A DNA stretch of 64,000 nucleotides from Ilex aquifolium (Eukaryota; Streptophyta; Magnoliopsida; Aquifoliales; Aquifoliaceae). The stretch is from contig OX637409.1 of NCBI GenBank assembly GCA_951799425.1, positions 16,223,460 through 16,287,459 of the forward strand, written 5' to 3'. The position numbers were made by a program, and so were the translations under genes. Positions 1-11,339 of the stretch are shown one piece after another. The notes under the pieces were generated by a model. The model saw only the letters and a program-made list of their open reading frames with translations. It made no database searches and had not been told where the DNA came from. Within the stretch, counting starts at the first letter, position 1; the number at the start of each line of letters is the position of its first letter.

Positions 1-3
1 TTT

Positions 4-132
4 GTTTCTGTGTATGTTTTAAACAGTTACATCAAACAGTTACTCTGTTTCTGTGTATGTTTTAAACAGTTACATTAAACAGTGACTTTATTTCTGTGTA
101 TGTTTTAACAGTTACACCAAACAGAAACGTTA
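4..132 (+). repeat. 43-bp tandem repeat, three copies, in copia leader
   Basis: Units start at 4, 47 and 90, exactly 43 bp apart, each beginning TTTCTGTGTATG and containing AAACAGTTAC. The third unit is degenerate at its end. It lies between the expected primer-binding site and the gag start. Confidence 0.85.
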
Positions 133-226
133 AACCAATAACTTCAAAACAGTGACATTAAACAGTTACATAGATTGTTTCTGTTTTAATAACTTACTGT
201 TTTCCTATTTTTGAATAGTTTGTAAT

Positions 227-2323
227 ATGTGTTTATCAGAAATGGATGCAAATGATAATAATGTTCCTGCTACTACAAATCATGTTGTGCCTATGGTGCC
301 TATTTCTGTTCCTACTCACGTGTCTCATGGGGAGAAACCTGAAAAGTTCAATGGGAACGATTTCAAGAGATGGCAACAGAAAATGCTGTTCTATCTCACT
401 ACGTTGAATCTTGCAAAGGTTCTTCGTGAGGATGCTCCTGTTTGTAGTGAGAATGAGACCGACCGCCAAGTTGTTGCTGCGGTAGATGCATGGAAGCATT
501 CTGATTTTCTGTGCAAAAACTATATCCTCAATGGATTGGATAACACATTATATAATGTGTATAGTCCAATCAAGACGGCTAGAGAGCTGTGGGAATCCTT
601 GGATAGGAAATACAAAACGGAGGATGCCGGAGTGAAGAAATTCGTTGTGGGCAGATTCCTTGACTATAAAATGGTGGATTCCAAGACTATCATAAGTCAA
701 GTTCAAGATCTTCAAGTGATCCTACATGAGATTCATGCCGAAGGGATGGTGCTTAGTGAATCTTTTCAAGTGGCATCAATTATTGAGAAATTACCGCCAA
801 ATTGGAAGGACTTCAAAAATTATTTAAAGCACAAACGCAAAGAAATGAAACTTGAAGACTTGATAGTGAGATTGAGGATTGAGGAGGACAATAGAATCTC
901 CGAAAAGAAGGTTGGCAATCATTCCATGGAGTCAAAGGCACATGTGATTGAAGAGGGACATAAAACCAACAAGAAAAGGAAGTATGTTGGCCAACAAGGG
1001 GCCAAGGGTGGTGATTCCAAAAGGTTCAAAGGCAATTGCTTTGTGTGCAATAAACCGGGACATTGTGCAAAGGATTGTCGAAGCCGTAAAGCACAAGTGA
1101 ACCACAAGAGGAAGGCTGCCCAAGCCAATATAACCGAGGTAGAAAAACTGTCTGATAATGTTTCTAACATAAGTTTTTCTGCTGTAGTATCCGAAGTCAA
1201 CTTGGTGGGAAATACCAAGGAATGGTGGGTGGACACCGGGGCCACTAGACACATATGTTCGGATAAGAAGATGTTCTCTTCATATGAAACAGTTAATGAT
1301 GGAGAACAACTATTCATGGGAAATTCCTCTACCTCCAAAGTTGAAGGCAAAGGAAATGTTATATTGAAGATGACTTCCGGAAAAGAACTTACTCTCAATG
1401 ATGTGTTACATGTTCCAGAAATTCGAAAGAATCTTGTGTCTAGATCGTTGTTGAGTAAGAAGGGTTTTAGGTTGGTTTTTGAGTTCGACAAATTTGTACT
1501 CACTAAGAGTGGAATTTATGTAGGCAAGGGATATATGAGCGATGGGCTCTTTAAGATGAATGTAATGACCATTGTATCAAATTTGAATAATAAGAACACA
1601 TCTTCTGCTTATTTGCTTGAGTCTTCCAATGTATGTCATGGTAGATTAGGACATGTTAATTTTGATACTATGCGTAAATTAATGAATTTAGAATTGTTGC
1701 CTAAATTCAATATTGATGCAAATCATAAATGTGAGACATGTGTTGAATCAAAATTAACAAGAACATCATTTCATACTATTGAAAGAAGCACTGAACCTCT
1801 AGAGTTAATTCATAGTGATACATGTGATTTGAAATATGTTCAAACTAGAGGTGGGAAAAAGTACTTTGTTACTTTTATTGATGATTGCACAAGATATTGC
1901 TATGTATATTTGCTAAGGAGTAAAGATGAAGCATTAGAAAAATTTATGCATTATAAGAATGAGGTTGAGAATCAACTTGAAAAAAAGATTAAGGCAATAA
2001 GAAGTGATCGAGGTGGTGAATATGATGCACCTTTCGATAGGTTCTGTCAAGAACATGGTATTATTCACCAAACTTCTGCACCTTATACACCTCAGCAAAA
2101 TGGGATTGCTGAACGTAAAAATAGAACATTGAAAGAGATGATGAATGCCATGTTGATTAGTTCGGGATTACCTCATAACTTGTGGGGGGAAGCTTTGCTT
2201 TCAGCAAACTATATTTTAAATAAATTACCCCACAAGAAGTTAGACAAAACCCCTTATGAATTATGGAAATGTCGGAGTCCTTCCTACAAATATTTAAAAG
2301 TGTGGGGTGTTTGGCTAAGGTGA
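227..2323 (+). pseudogene. copia gag-protease-integrase ORF, frameshifted at its 3' end
   Basis: 698 residues. Residues about 35-230 are a UBN2-type copia gag. A CCHC zinc knuckle follows at 271-284 (CX2CX4HX4C), then an aspartic protease with the VDTGA motif near 335-339. The integrase has an HHCC zinc module (HGRLGH ... CETC) and a core with the catalytic series HSD ... DRGGEY; PQQNG and AERKNRT follow. The ORF ends shortly after KVWG, where the copia polyprotein would normally continue. The next ORF carries the continuation from about 2,313 in another frame, so one base has been lost. The first methionine at 227 is only nine codons upstream of a second one (MDAND), and either could be the true start. 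Family assignment is firm; lineage within copia is not. Confidence 0.92.
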
Positions 2324-4215
2324 TGGTTCCTATTCCCAAAAGGATTAAAATAGGACCTAAGACTATTGATTGTATATTTATTGGTTATGCAATAAATAGT
2401 AGTGCATATCGTTTTCTAGTGCATAAATCTGATATTCCTGATATACATGTCAATACAATCATTGAATCAAGAAATGCATCATTCTTTGAAAATATCTTTC
2501 CTAGTAAAAATGCATGTGATGGGAGTTCTCTTAAAAGAACTCATGATACTGCGACTAATAATATAGACCATGAGTCTATAAATGAGGAAAGTGAAGAGGC
2601 ACTTAGACGCAGTAAGAGGGCAAGGATTTCCAAGTCCTATGGTCCTGATTTTTTAACATATTTGTTAGAAAATGAGCCTCAAAGCTTCAATGAAGCAATG
2701 TCCACCCCTGAAGCACCTATGTGGAAAGAAGCTGTGAACAGTGAAATTGAATCCATCATGCAAAATCACACCTGGGAGTTGGTAGATCTTCCTCCAGGAA
2801 GTAAATCATTGGGTTGTAAATGGATTTTCAAGAGGAAAATGAAAACTGATGGATCAATTGATAAGTACAAGGCTAGACTTGTAGCTAAAGGTTACAAACA
2901 AAAAGAAGGTCTTGATTATTTTGATACATATTCTCCTGTCACGAGAATAACATCTATTCGTATGCTCATAGCTATTGTAGCATTGCATAATCTTGAGATA
3001 CACCAAATGGATGTGAAAACGGCTTTCCTAAATGGTGACTTAAATGAGGAAATTTATATGGACCAACCCGAAGGGTTCATTTCTCCGGGGCAAGAGAAGA
3101 AAGTGTGTAGACTTGTTAAATCACTTTATGGTTTAAAGCAAGCACCAAAACAATGGCATGAGAAATTTGACAAGGTAATGATGTCAAATGGTTTCACAAT
3201 TAATGAATGTGATAAATGTGTCTATGTCAAAGACACAAATAATGGATATGTCATTATTTGCCTATATGTGGATGATATGCTTATTTTAGGTAGTAATAAT
3301 AATATTATTACAACTACCAAGAAAATGTTGTCCAGTAAATTTGAAATGAAAGATTTGGGTGTTGCAGATGTTATATTAGGAATTAAAATTTTTAGAACAT
3401 CTGGTGGACTTATATTATCTCAATCACATTATATTGAGAAAATACTTGAAAAGTTCGACAAAGATGAAAACAGCATTGCTAGAACACCAGTTGATATAAA
3501 TCTTCATTTGTCTAAAAATACTAGCCAAAGCATATCACAATTGGAATACTCTCGTATCATTGGCAGTCTAATGTATGTCATGAACTGCACTAAACCAGAT
3601 ATAGCATACTCAGTTAGTAAATTGAGTAGATATACGAGTAATCTGGGAGTAGACCATTGGAAGGCAATTATCAGGGTTCTTAGATACTTAAGATATACCT
3701 TGAATTATGGATTGCACTATACAAGATACCCAGCTGTACTTGAAGGGTATAGTGATGCAAACTGGATATCTGATATGAAGGATACAAAATCCACAAGTGG
3801 TTATGTTTTTACACTTGGTGGTGCAGCTGCATCTTGGAAATCCTCTAAGCAAATGTGTATTGCCAGATCCACAATGGAATCTGAATTTATTGCTTTAGAT
3901 AAAGCAGGAGAGGAAGCTGAGTGGCTTCGTCAATTTCTAGAGGATATTCCAATATGGCCTAAACCTGTGCCAGCAATTTGTATACATTGTGATAGTCAAT
4001 CTGCAATTGGTAGGGCACAGAGTGACATGTATAATGGTAAGTCTAGACATATACGTCGTAGACATAATACCGTTAGGCAATTGCTCTCAAATGGGATTAT
4101 TTCTATTGATTATATAAAATCAAAGGATAACCTAGCGGATCCGCTTACTAAAGGTTTGACGAGAGAGCAAGTAAATTGCACATCGAGGGAAATGGGGCTA
4201 AAGCCTATGACATAA
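2263..4215 (+). pseudogene. copia reverse transcriptase and RNase H ORF
   Basis: 650 residues, but the genuine coding part begins about residue 16, after the frameshift; the first residues are an out-of-frame read of integrase sequence. The start of the copia RT domain is visible near residue 170 ([15 protein letters not shown]), the first catalytic aspartate near 250 ([11 protein letters not shown]), and the YVDD active site at 335-338. A Ty1-type RNase H follows with YSDANW, STMESEF and HCDSQSA, ending in the usual DPLTKGL motif. The ORF is uninterrupted and its catalytic motifs are present, so apart from the frameshift the element looks fairly young. Confidence 0.92.
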
Positions 4216-4801
4216 GAGTCACCTTAATGGCAACCCAACCTAGTTGACTGGAGATCCCAAGATCTAGGTTCAAAGGGACAACCGAATTATGCGTGATTCA
4301 AAAGAAGCACTAAGGAGATAATATCTCCTACCTATTCCTATGATAACCTAGTGCTGCCTGCAGAGTTTGTTAGGGTAAGCTATGCTTTTAATGACTTCTA
4401 TACCTTGGGAAATCCAAGTGGGATATTGCAGGATATTCTTAATAGCAGTCACCTATATGGGTGTGAAGGGGCCGCTTCTGTGAGAATTTATAAAGGCTGA
4501 ATTCTCTAAAGCACTCATGAAAACCAGGAGTTGTTCAGGGCCAAAATGAACACAATCATGAGAACCAATTGTGTTAGGAAAGAGACTGTGTGAAGTCTAT
4601 TCGATTTGATTTATCAAACAGCTGAATAGTTCAAGACATCACGTTCACTATTTAGCCGGTAAGTCCGATGGGCTTTCACTAGGGAAGGTTCAAGGCCAAA
4701 AGCTACTTATCTCGATGCACGATCATTCCAAAGATGTACTCTCTATAGTGTGTCAGCATTATCATTTGCATAACAGCCAATTTTCCATTCATGTGGGGGA
4801 T

Positions 4802-5900
4802 TGTTGGACCAAAACAGATTTTTGGTCGACTTTGAGCCTAAATTAAAGTGGGACCCGATTATTATTTTGAATAATATTTCGTGGGTTCATATTCTACTCC
4901 ATGAGGAGAATAATGTAATATATTCATTTGCTCAAATCGAGTAAGAAATGAATGAGAAAATAGGCTCCAAAGTGACCCTCTTAAAGAGTGAAAAATAAAG
5001 CAAAGTGCAATGTGGGATTTGACACCAATCCCACATTGGTTGAGGAAGAGATCCAACATTGGCATATATAGGCCAAGTTTGCTCCATGGGTTGGGCCCCA
5101 AGGGGTACCACAATTTTATGAGCAGAGCGAGGACCTACATGCCATTCGGTTTGATCACACACGCGCGCCGCCCGCCCGTCACGCCACGACCCGGCCGGGC
5201 TCGGGTACGGGTGTGGGTGTGGTTTAGACCAAGCCTAATTTTTTGGACAAAATTCGTTTAATTAAATGGGTTTAATCCGAAATTGATTTCGGTATCCATG
5301 GATCGCACTGATTCGGATTTAATCCGAAATTGATTGTATCTGTTCAAGGTGAACAATTATTCTCTTGGTGTCTACTGGCTGTTGATTTATTCCTAGGTTG
5401 CGTCTGTTAGAGTGGTGACTGTCCGGAAAGTCACCAAAGGGCCAATAACTACCCAGATCATTACCATTCATTAGACACTTAATTTCATTCGGTCATTTGA
5501 TTAAGGGAGACAGTGCATTACATTAGACAGACTGTGCATTGCATTTTCGGAATTAAGGCAGTGCATTTGGAGAGTACACAACACAAGTTTGGTTCGCTGG
5601 ACAGATAGATTGGAGTGCTACTTCTATCCGTGTAAAGATCATTGTATCCTGGGAGGCAGACGCTCGATATTCCATAAGCACCGTGTGTGGGGGCGAAATC
5701 TGTCTTAAGGACATAGTGTTAAACACTAGCTTTGATCTACCTAAAGTTCAATATCAGTTCCTGTTCTGCAATCGGGTTAGTAATTATATTTGATTATACA
5801 AATTGTTACGTGTAACTGTATACTGTAACTGTTTCGTTCAAACTATATTCTGTACAAATTTGAAGGATTTGATTGCTACTGTTTTTTCCTTTTACATTAC
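4802..5900 (+). repeat. 3' LTR of the copia element (right edge approximate)
   Basis: It starts with TGTTGGACC directly after a purine tract ATGTGGGGGA. It contains a TATA-like box and a U3 palindrome, and a GC-rich stretch around 5,165-5,220. The right edge is uncertain: possible CA ends exist between about 5,770 and 5,900, and no 5' LTR is present for comparison. Confidence 0.75.
5008..5070 (+). promoter_or_regulatory. U3 palindrome and TATA-like box of copia LTR
   Basis: A perfect 12-bp inverted repeat CAATGTGGGATT / AATCCCACATTG with a 7-bp spacer (5008-5038) contains CAAT motifs on both strands. CATATATA follows at 5,063-5,070. The arrangement fits an LTR promoter; function is inferred. 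Confidence 0.5.
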
Positions 5901-5934
5901 ATGTATTATATCAGAAGTTTCAATAAGTGATTTC

Positions 5935-6659
5935 ACTATATTTGATATCTGGAATACCACACCGAACAACAGGTGTATGCATTGGAATCTTCAGGAGTGA
6001 CAATGTTCCAGAGGAGGATGTTGTCAAGATTGTTGGCACTTTCCCTGGCCAATCCATTGGTAAGCTAAGTGACAAACTAAATCTAACAGCATTGGTAAAT
6101 AATAGAAATTTTTGAAACTAATCGGCAAACTGTCATACATTGAGACAAACCTTTTTGTGCCCATTCTTCAGACTTCTTTGGTGCCCTCAGAGCTTGAGTT
6201 TACGATGATGAGGTGAGGAAGTGGATATCTGGTGCTGGAGTTGAGAACATGTGGAAGAAGCTTGTGAACTCAAAAGAGGGTCCCCCGCAACTTTCGAGCA
6301 GCCCAAAATGACACTCGAGAAGCTTCTTGAGTATGACAATATGCTTGTCCAGGAACAGGAGAATGTCAAGAGCGTTCAATTGGCAGACAAGTATTTAAGT
6401 GAGGCAGCTCTTGGAGAAGCAAATGAGGATGCTATTAACAGAGGAACTTTCTATGGTTAGCTAGCACCTTTCACCCTAGAGGTCTTTCCTAATTAATCAT
6501 ACTGTAAGAAGAAGTGTTTTTTGAACATTTATTGTTTGTTTGGACGCAGGTAAGGCAGCTCAACAAGTTAATGTTCCTGTCCCTGAAGGTTGCACAGACC
6601 CATCTGCATCAAACTATGACCCAACAGTTAGAAGGGATGATAGGAGCTGCCAGTATTAA
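5935..6659 (+). pseudogene. RCA: Rubisco activase 3' fragment (last three exons), decayed
   Basis: Rubisco activase is a chloroplast AAA+ protein that removes inhibitory sugar phosphates from Rubisco. Exon A (to 6059) reads as GVCIGIFRSDNVPEEDVV ... FPGQSI. Exon B (6172-6455) begins DFFGALRA and includes VRKWISGAGVEN and YLSEAALGEANEDA. Exon C (6550-6659) encodes KAAQQVNVPVPEGCTDP and ends in SCQY plus stop, the redox-regulated alpha-isoform tail with both cysteines. Introns with GT-AG borders (6060-6171, 6456-6549) are retained, so this is not a retrocopy. Lesions: exon A is diverged and frameshifted just before GVCIG, exon B has an in-frame TGA after RA, and two extra bases follow GPP. The rest of the gene is absent and its place is taken by the copia LTR. 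Identification is by motif memory; confidence in the family is high. Confidence 0.88.
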
Positions 6660-6779
6660 ACCTAGATCAGCTTTGTTTCTCTTAGTAGGGGAAAAAGTTT
6701 TTATTTATTTATTTTTATTTTTTAAAATGCCTTCTAAGAGGCATTGCCACTTTTCTTTTTATGTCCACTACCTCTAAGT

Positions 6780-7640
6780 TTTGCTGGTAATGTCAATTTT
6801 GTTCGAGCTTAATTAATTAGTACCTCATGTTAATGTCAATAAGTGATTTGAATACTCTGTTGTTTGTCTCATTGTTTTTCTTCTTGATAGATAAACAAAA
6901 AGGAGAAGCATAGTGTGCGTGAACGGTTATGCGAATAAGTTTTTTTTTGAATTTTTCAGACAAAATTATCTGTCACAGTTGAAGCCATTAAAGAAAGCTA
7001 TAACCTTTTTAAGAATACAGTTCACAAAATGAAATGCATTCGAGTTTTTCTGCTTTGTGACAACCATTGAACCATAAAGCCATTGAATCTCCAGCGTGCT
7101 ATTATCGATTCAATCATACACAGTAGTTGATTCCAGGCAGAAAGTCATTTAATCTTTGTGTTTCTTCATGTTTGGAAATAACTTTGTTTACAAGATTCTA
7201 AAAATAAATTAGTCGACTCATTCTTCAACAATCATCATAACATTCTTTTAGAAATGTCCCTTATACTCTGTTTCTGACTACTCAATAGTCAGTGAAATTT
7301 TTTCAAAATATGTAATTTCTGCAGAGAGATATAACTTACATCAACTCTTTCGAACAAGACGAAGAATACTACCCTGGATCATTGTTGAATTCTGTGTGGT
7401 TTAAGCAGAAAAAAACAAGCAAAAAGAACACTGCCATGGATTTCGAATGCAAGATAACATATGCTGCTTCCTTTCTATTCATATTAAGGAATTTACTGAC
7501 TCAAAAAAAGATCTACAACTTGAGAGCTATTAAGGCAGTATCCAGGTATCTGCCCATATATTGATAAGTAATAACAATTCTCAAACGAAGAGTTATTTTT
7601 ACAAAGCAAAAGCATTAACACCACATCAGGCATATCCACT
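6780..7640. other. intergenic, no gene seen
   Basis: AT-rich sequence between the Rubisco activase remnant and LecRK 1. Short open frames here show no codon pattern or motif I recognise. The last part is probably 3' UTR of LecRK 1. Confidence 0.5.
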
Positions 7641-7658
7641 GCATTGAACATCTTGAAT

Positions 7659-9689
7659 TCAGCGGCCAACGTGGAGGACAGAGTCGTTGCTAGACATCGA
7701 TTGAACAGAAACCATCCCATGCGATGACATTTCAAATGAATTAGGAGCTTCACTGCCCATTACAACCATCCCAACTCCTGCACTGTCAAGAAGTATCTCA
7801 GGCAAAATTGCATCCCCATCCAAAAACTGCATCACTTGCCTCATGCTAGGTCTAGCCGCCGGATTCGAGTGAGAGCAAATAAGACCAAGCTTCAAAACCA
7901 ATTCCATTTCCTCCACCACATAATCCCCTCCCAATTTAGGATCACACGTCTCGAGAATCGCTCCTTGTCTCCATTTCTCGAAAACCCAATCAACCAGAAT
8001 CATCTCTTCAGGCAATCCGTTCATTTCCATAGGCCTCCTTGCACAAGCCATTTCGAGCATAAACGCCCCGAACGCAAAGACATCAGTGCTCGTAGTTGCC
8101 TTACCAGTTACAGTAAGCTCTGGCGCGAGATAGCCAACGGTGCCAACCACATGAGTGGTTTGAGGGTTTGCACCATGATCATAGAGCCTGGCAAGCCCAA
8201 AATCTCCGAGACGCCCGTTTAGATCACCGTCTAACAGAACGTTACTGGCCTTCACATCTCTGTGTAGAACAACTTGTTCCCACTCTTCGTGCAGATATAG
8301 AAGGCTTGATGCTATCCCTCTGAGGATTCGAATGCGTTGAGTCCAATTAAGATGTGGTTTTTCGTTGCTGAATAACAACTTGTCGAGACTTCCATTTGGC
8401 ATATAGTCATAGATCAAAAGAAGCTCTCCCTTTCCTCGGCAGTAGCCAAGGAGGGCCACCAAGTTCCTATGCCTTAGCCTTCCCATGGTGGCAAGTTCAG
8501 CCACAAATTCTTTCATCCCTTGAGCCGAATTATGAGAGATTTTCTTCACTGCAATTTGTGCATTGGAAGATGGAAGTACTCCTTTATAAACCTTTCCAAA
8601 ACCTCCAGCTCCGATAATCTCTTCTTCCTTGAAGCCTTTGGTTGCTTTGTATATATCCTTGTAGAAGAACCTCTGAGGTCCATATTCCTCTTCCCAATCC
8701 TCGCGTATTTCTTCATACTTTTTTTTCCGTTTGATGTAAGCAATCCCAACCACAGTGATGATCATCACAACCAGTACTGTTACGGCTGAGATTGTAATTT
8801 CTAGAACGGGTATTGTTCTTAATTTTCTGGGTTTGGGAGATTGAGGAAGTTTTGAGAGATCTAAGATTTGTGCTGGCCCAGTTTTGTTGAAGCTCCACCC
8901 AAGAACATAATGGTTGCTTGCCACAGCTGACCCTGTAGCTGCGGAGAAACCAACATACATAGATTCGTTGAAAATTACAGAAAGATCAATAGGCATTGAC
9001 AAGAGAGGTCGATTGGGTCTCGGAATTCTGATCGGAGCAATTGTAACGGTGAGAAACTTTTTCACTCCATCATAATCGATCCAAACTTGCATTGGCTTTC
9101 CACTCATAAGCTGCAAGCTCTTGTTCTTCCCCTCCCGGTCGGAAAAATAAGCAGCCGGCGCCGATAAATTGGATGTAAGGCTATTGATATCAATACCCAC
9201 ATGATTGCCGTCGATATCTTCAAACTCAGGGTTCTTCAGAGTATCAAACTCAACGGCGAACATGTGGTTCGATGCCAGGCCGTTGTTGGAAGCATTGAGA
9301 AGACCCAAATACTGGTTCGTCAGTGATGCGGGAAATTTCACCGACGGCGAGATGGTGAAGGCGAAGCCATGGCCGTTGGGAATTTTGGGTTCAGGAACGA
9401 TGGCGAAGACAAAATAGGTGGAAAAAGAGAGAGACTCAGATGAATTTGACGAGGAGGCGTTGAATTTCAGTTGTTGAGGATAGAAAGCTCGACCAACCTG
9501 TCTTCTTGAACTGTTGGTTAATTGCAACAGACCATTGGGGTGGACGTTTGTGAGTCCATCTTCAATAAGTTTGGCTTCACGGAAGCCATAGTAGATGAAC
9601 TGGTCTTGAGCTTGAGCTGAGGCCAAGAAGGTGAAGAGATTTAGAAGTGATATTTGGAAGATTATCAGGAAATGAACAGATTTAGCCAT
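7659..9689 (-). CDS. L-type lectin receptor kinase (LecRK 1)
   Basis: 676 residues, no introns, typical length for the family. A signal peptide (1-27) precedes a legume-lectin ectodomain (about 28-272) with the metal-binding stretch VEFDTLKNPEFEDIDGNHVG. A single membrane segment (about 293-318) leads to an intracellular Ser/Thr kinase (about 354-628): glycine loop GAGGFG 360-365, ATP lysine K382, HRD 476-478, DFG 496-498, APE 522-524. All key residues are present and it is an RD kinase, so it should be active. Family members sit in the plasma membrane and sense extracellular signals in immunity or development; the ligand cannot be told from sequence. The ectodomain and tail resemble clade IV (SGC-type) LecRKs. 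The start is the first Met, directly before the signal peptide. Two close paralogues lie on the same strand at 19.6 and 47.0 kb. Confidence 0.96.
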   Translation of the reverse strand: MAKSVHFLIIFQISLLNLFTFLASAQAQDQFIYYGFREAKLIEDGLTNVHPNGLLQLTNSSRRQVGRAFYPQQLKFNASSSNSSESLSFSTYFVFAIVPEPKIPNGHGFAFTISPSVKFPASLTNQYLGLLNASNNGLASNHMFAVEFDTLKNPEFEDIDGNHVGIDINSLTSNLSAPAAYFSDREGKNKSLQLMSGKPMQVWIDYDGVKKFLTVTIAPIRIPRPNRPLLSMPIDLSVIFNESMYVGFSAATGSAVASNHYVLGWSFNKTGPAQILDLSKLPQSPKPRKLRTIPVLEITISAVTVLVVMIITVVGIAYIKRKKKYEEIREDWEEEYGPQRFFYKDIYKATKGFKEEEIIGAGGFGKVYKGVLPSSNAQIAVKKISHNSAQGMKEFVAELATMGRLRHRNLVALLGYCRGKGELLLIYDYMPNGSLDKLLFSNEKPHLNWTQRIRILRGIASSLLYLHEEWEQVVLHRDVKASNVLLDGDLNGRLGDFGLARLYDHGANPQTTHVVGTVGYLAPELTVTGKATTSTDVFAFGAFMLEMACARRPMEMNGLPEEMILVDWVFEKWRQGAILETCDPKLGGDYVVEEMELVLKLGLICSHSNPAARPSMRQVMQFLDGDAILPEILLDSAGVGMVVMGSEAPNSFEMSSHGMVSVQSMSSNDSVLHVGR

Positions 9690-9999
9690 TAGAAGAGTGA
9701 GAAAATTAAGGATTTTTCTCTCTAGGTTAAGATTTGGTTTGTGAAGAGATGTCTTCTTGGGTTCAACTCATTGTTCCTAGGAACCCAACAGCTCATACCC
9801 AATATAGAGGCCAGTGGGTCAAACATGAAAGTCGTCAGGAAAATAAGCACCTCGTGGACAAGAAAAAAAGCACCTCATATTTTTTACTTTTGTTTCGACC
9901 ATATAATTTACGAACACTTTAATTTTTTTTTTAATTTGGTCAAAGATAAATTATTCACATCGGGACTTAAAATTTCATAAAGAAATTCATGAGATATAA

Positions 10000-10446
10000 G
10001 GGCCTGTTTGATTTGCGTTTCAAAAACAGGTATCCGAAAACAGTTTTTGAGAAGAGTTTTAAGAAAATGGTTTTGATATTTTTTGAGATAAAAAACTTGT
10101 TTGGTTAGATGATTTCAAAAACAATTTTACAGAACAGAAAATAGTAAAACCTGTTTGGACAGCCCAAATATATGTTTGAACAGTAATTCAAACATTAATA
10201 AAAAAATATAAGAAAGTTATTTTTAGATTGATAATTTCATAAAAAAAAAATTCAATAAACCAAACTTTAAAATATAATATATATTATAATATAATATAAT
10301 ATAATATATTATATTATATGTTATATAATATTTATATATTATAATATTCTATTATATTATATATATATTAATATAATATTTATATATTATATAATGGTTA
10401 TATATTATAATATTCTATTATATATTATATTATATTATATTATATA

Positions 10447-10490
<44 letters not shown>

Positions 10491-10633
10491 AATTCTTATA
10501 TATAAATTCGTAGATATATATATACATATATATACCAATTTATATATATATATTTATATACGAATTTATAAATATATATATACCAATTTATAAATATATA
10601 TATGTATAAATATATATATATATTTATATACGA

Positions 10634-10667
<34 letters not shown>

Positions 10668-11236
10668 TTATATACGAATTTTAATAATATTATATAATAT
10701 AATAGAATATTAGAATATTATATAATATATTATATTATAATATATATATATTATAATATATATATATATATATAACAGGTTTAGCTTTTTTGTTCTCCAA
10801 ATTTTAGAAAATTTTGAGAATTGAGTCAAAGAAACCGAAAACAAGTCTAGCTTGTTTTCAGAGTTTTCTTTGAAAATTTTGAAAGCAAGGAGAACAATTT
10901 TGGACTTTAATGAGGTCTGCCCTTCGAGTCTCCTTAGGAGCAAATATATATATATTATGAGAGAGAGGAAGAAGTAAAAAAAAAAAAAGAATGAAGAAAT
11001 TTGCTCCTAAGGAGACTCGAAGGGCAGACCTCATTAAAGTCCAAAATTGTTCTCCTTGCTTTCAAAATTTTCAAAGAAAACTCTGAAAACAAGCTAGACT
11101 TGTTTTCGGTTTCTTTGACTCAATTCTCAAAATTTTCTAAAATTTGGAGAACAAAAAAGCTAAACAAACAGGTTTTTGGTGTTTTTGAAATTTTGAGAAC
11201 AAAAAACAGTTTTCGAAACACAAACCAAACACGCCC
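10000..11236. mobile_element. Tourist/PIF-Harbinger-type MITE with TAA target duplication
   Basis: Ends are GGGCCTGTTTGATTTGCG on the left and, reverse-complemented, GGGCGTGTTTGGTTTGTG on the right. Both are flanked by TAA (9997-9999 and 11237-11239). A 3-bp TTA/TAA duplication and GGGC-type ends are typical of Tourist MITEs. Length is 1,237 bp, long for a MITE. The interior from about 10,260 to 10,770 is almost pure TA repeat, followed by a perfect inverted repeat. It carries no transposase. Confidence 0.85.
10779..11165. repeat. perfect 166-bp inverted repeat inside the MITE
   Basis: Arms 10,779-10,944 and 11,000-11,165 are both 166 bp. Reading one against the reverse complement of the other I found no mismatch. 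The loop is 55 bp and purine-rich. A transcript would form a long, fully paired hairpin. The two identical apparent ORFs, one per strand, are a by-product of this symmetry and not genes. Confidence 0.93.
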
Positions 11237-11339
11237 TAAATCTCTCGTGACCTATTCTTAAGGAGTTATTAAAATTCGAACTCAGAATATTTACATTTAC
11301 AGTTCATTCCTATTACAATTTGAACTACCGTTAAAATCG

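Larger units (their letters stand above)
1..5900 (+). mobile_element. Ty1-copia LTR retrotransposon, 5' end outside window
   Basis: The sequence shows, in order, a leader with short tandem repeats, gag, protease, integrase, reverse transcriptase and RNase H, then a purine-rich tract (4793-4800) and an LTR that begins with TGTTGG at 4802. Integrase before reverse transcriptase is the Ty1-copia order. The 5' LTR and primer-binding site are not seen, so they lie upstream of the window. The exact 3' end of the LTR, and hence any target duplication, could not be fixed; it lies before the Rubisco activase remnant at about 5,935. A single-base frameshift between integrase and reverse transcriptase suggests this copy cannot make a full polyprotein. 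Confidence 0.93.
9918..11335 (-). mobile_element. tRNA-like SINE, split by a MITE
   Basis: On the minus strand, 11,335 to 11,240 carries a pol III-like A-box region (GGTAGTTCAAATTGTAATAG) and a B-box-like GAGTTCGAA. The remainder resumes at 9,996 and runs to a T-run at about 9,921 (poly-A on the minus strand). The same layout occurs at 22.5 kb and, partially, at about 19.0 kb. The two halves are separated exactly by the MITE at 10,000-11,236. Family name not assigned. Confidence 0.6.

Noticed and set aside
10710..11261. Two identical proteins on opposite strands
   Set aside because: They are the two arms of the perfect inverted repeat in the MITE; the ORFs run into TA repeats and have no motif.
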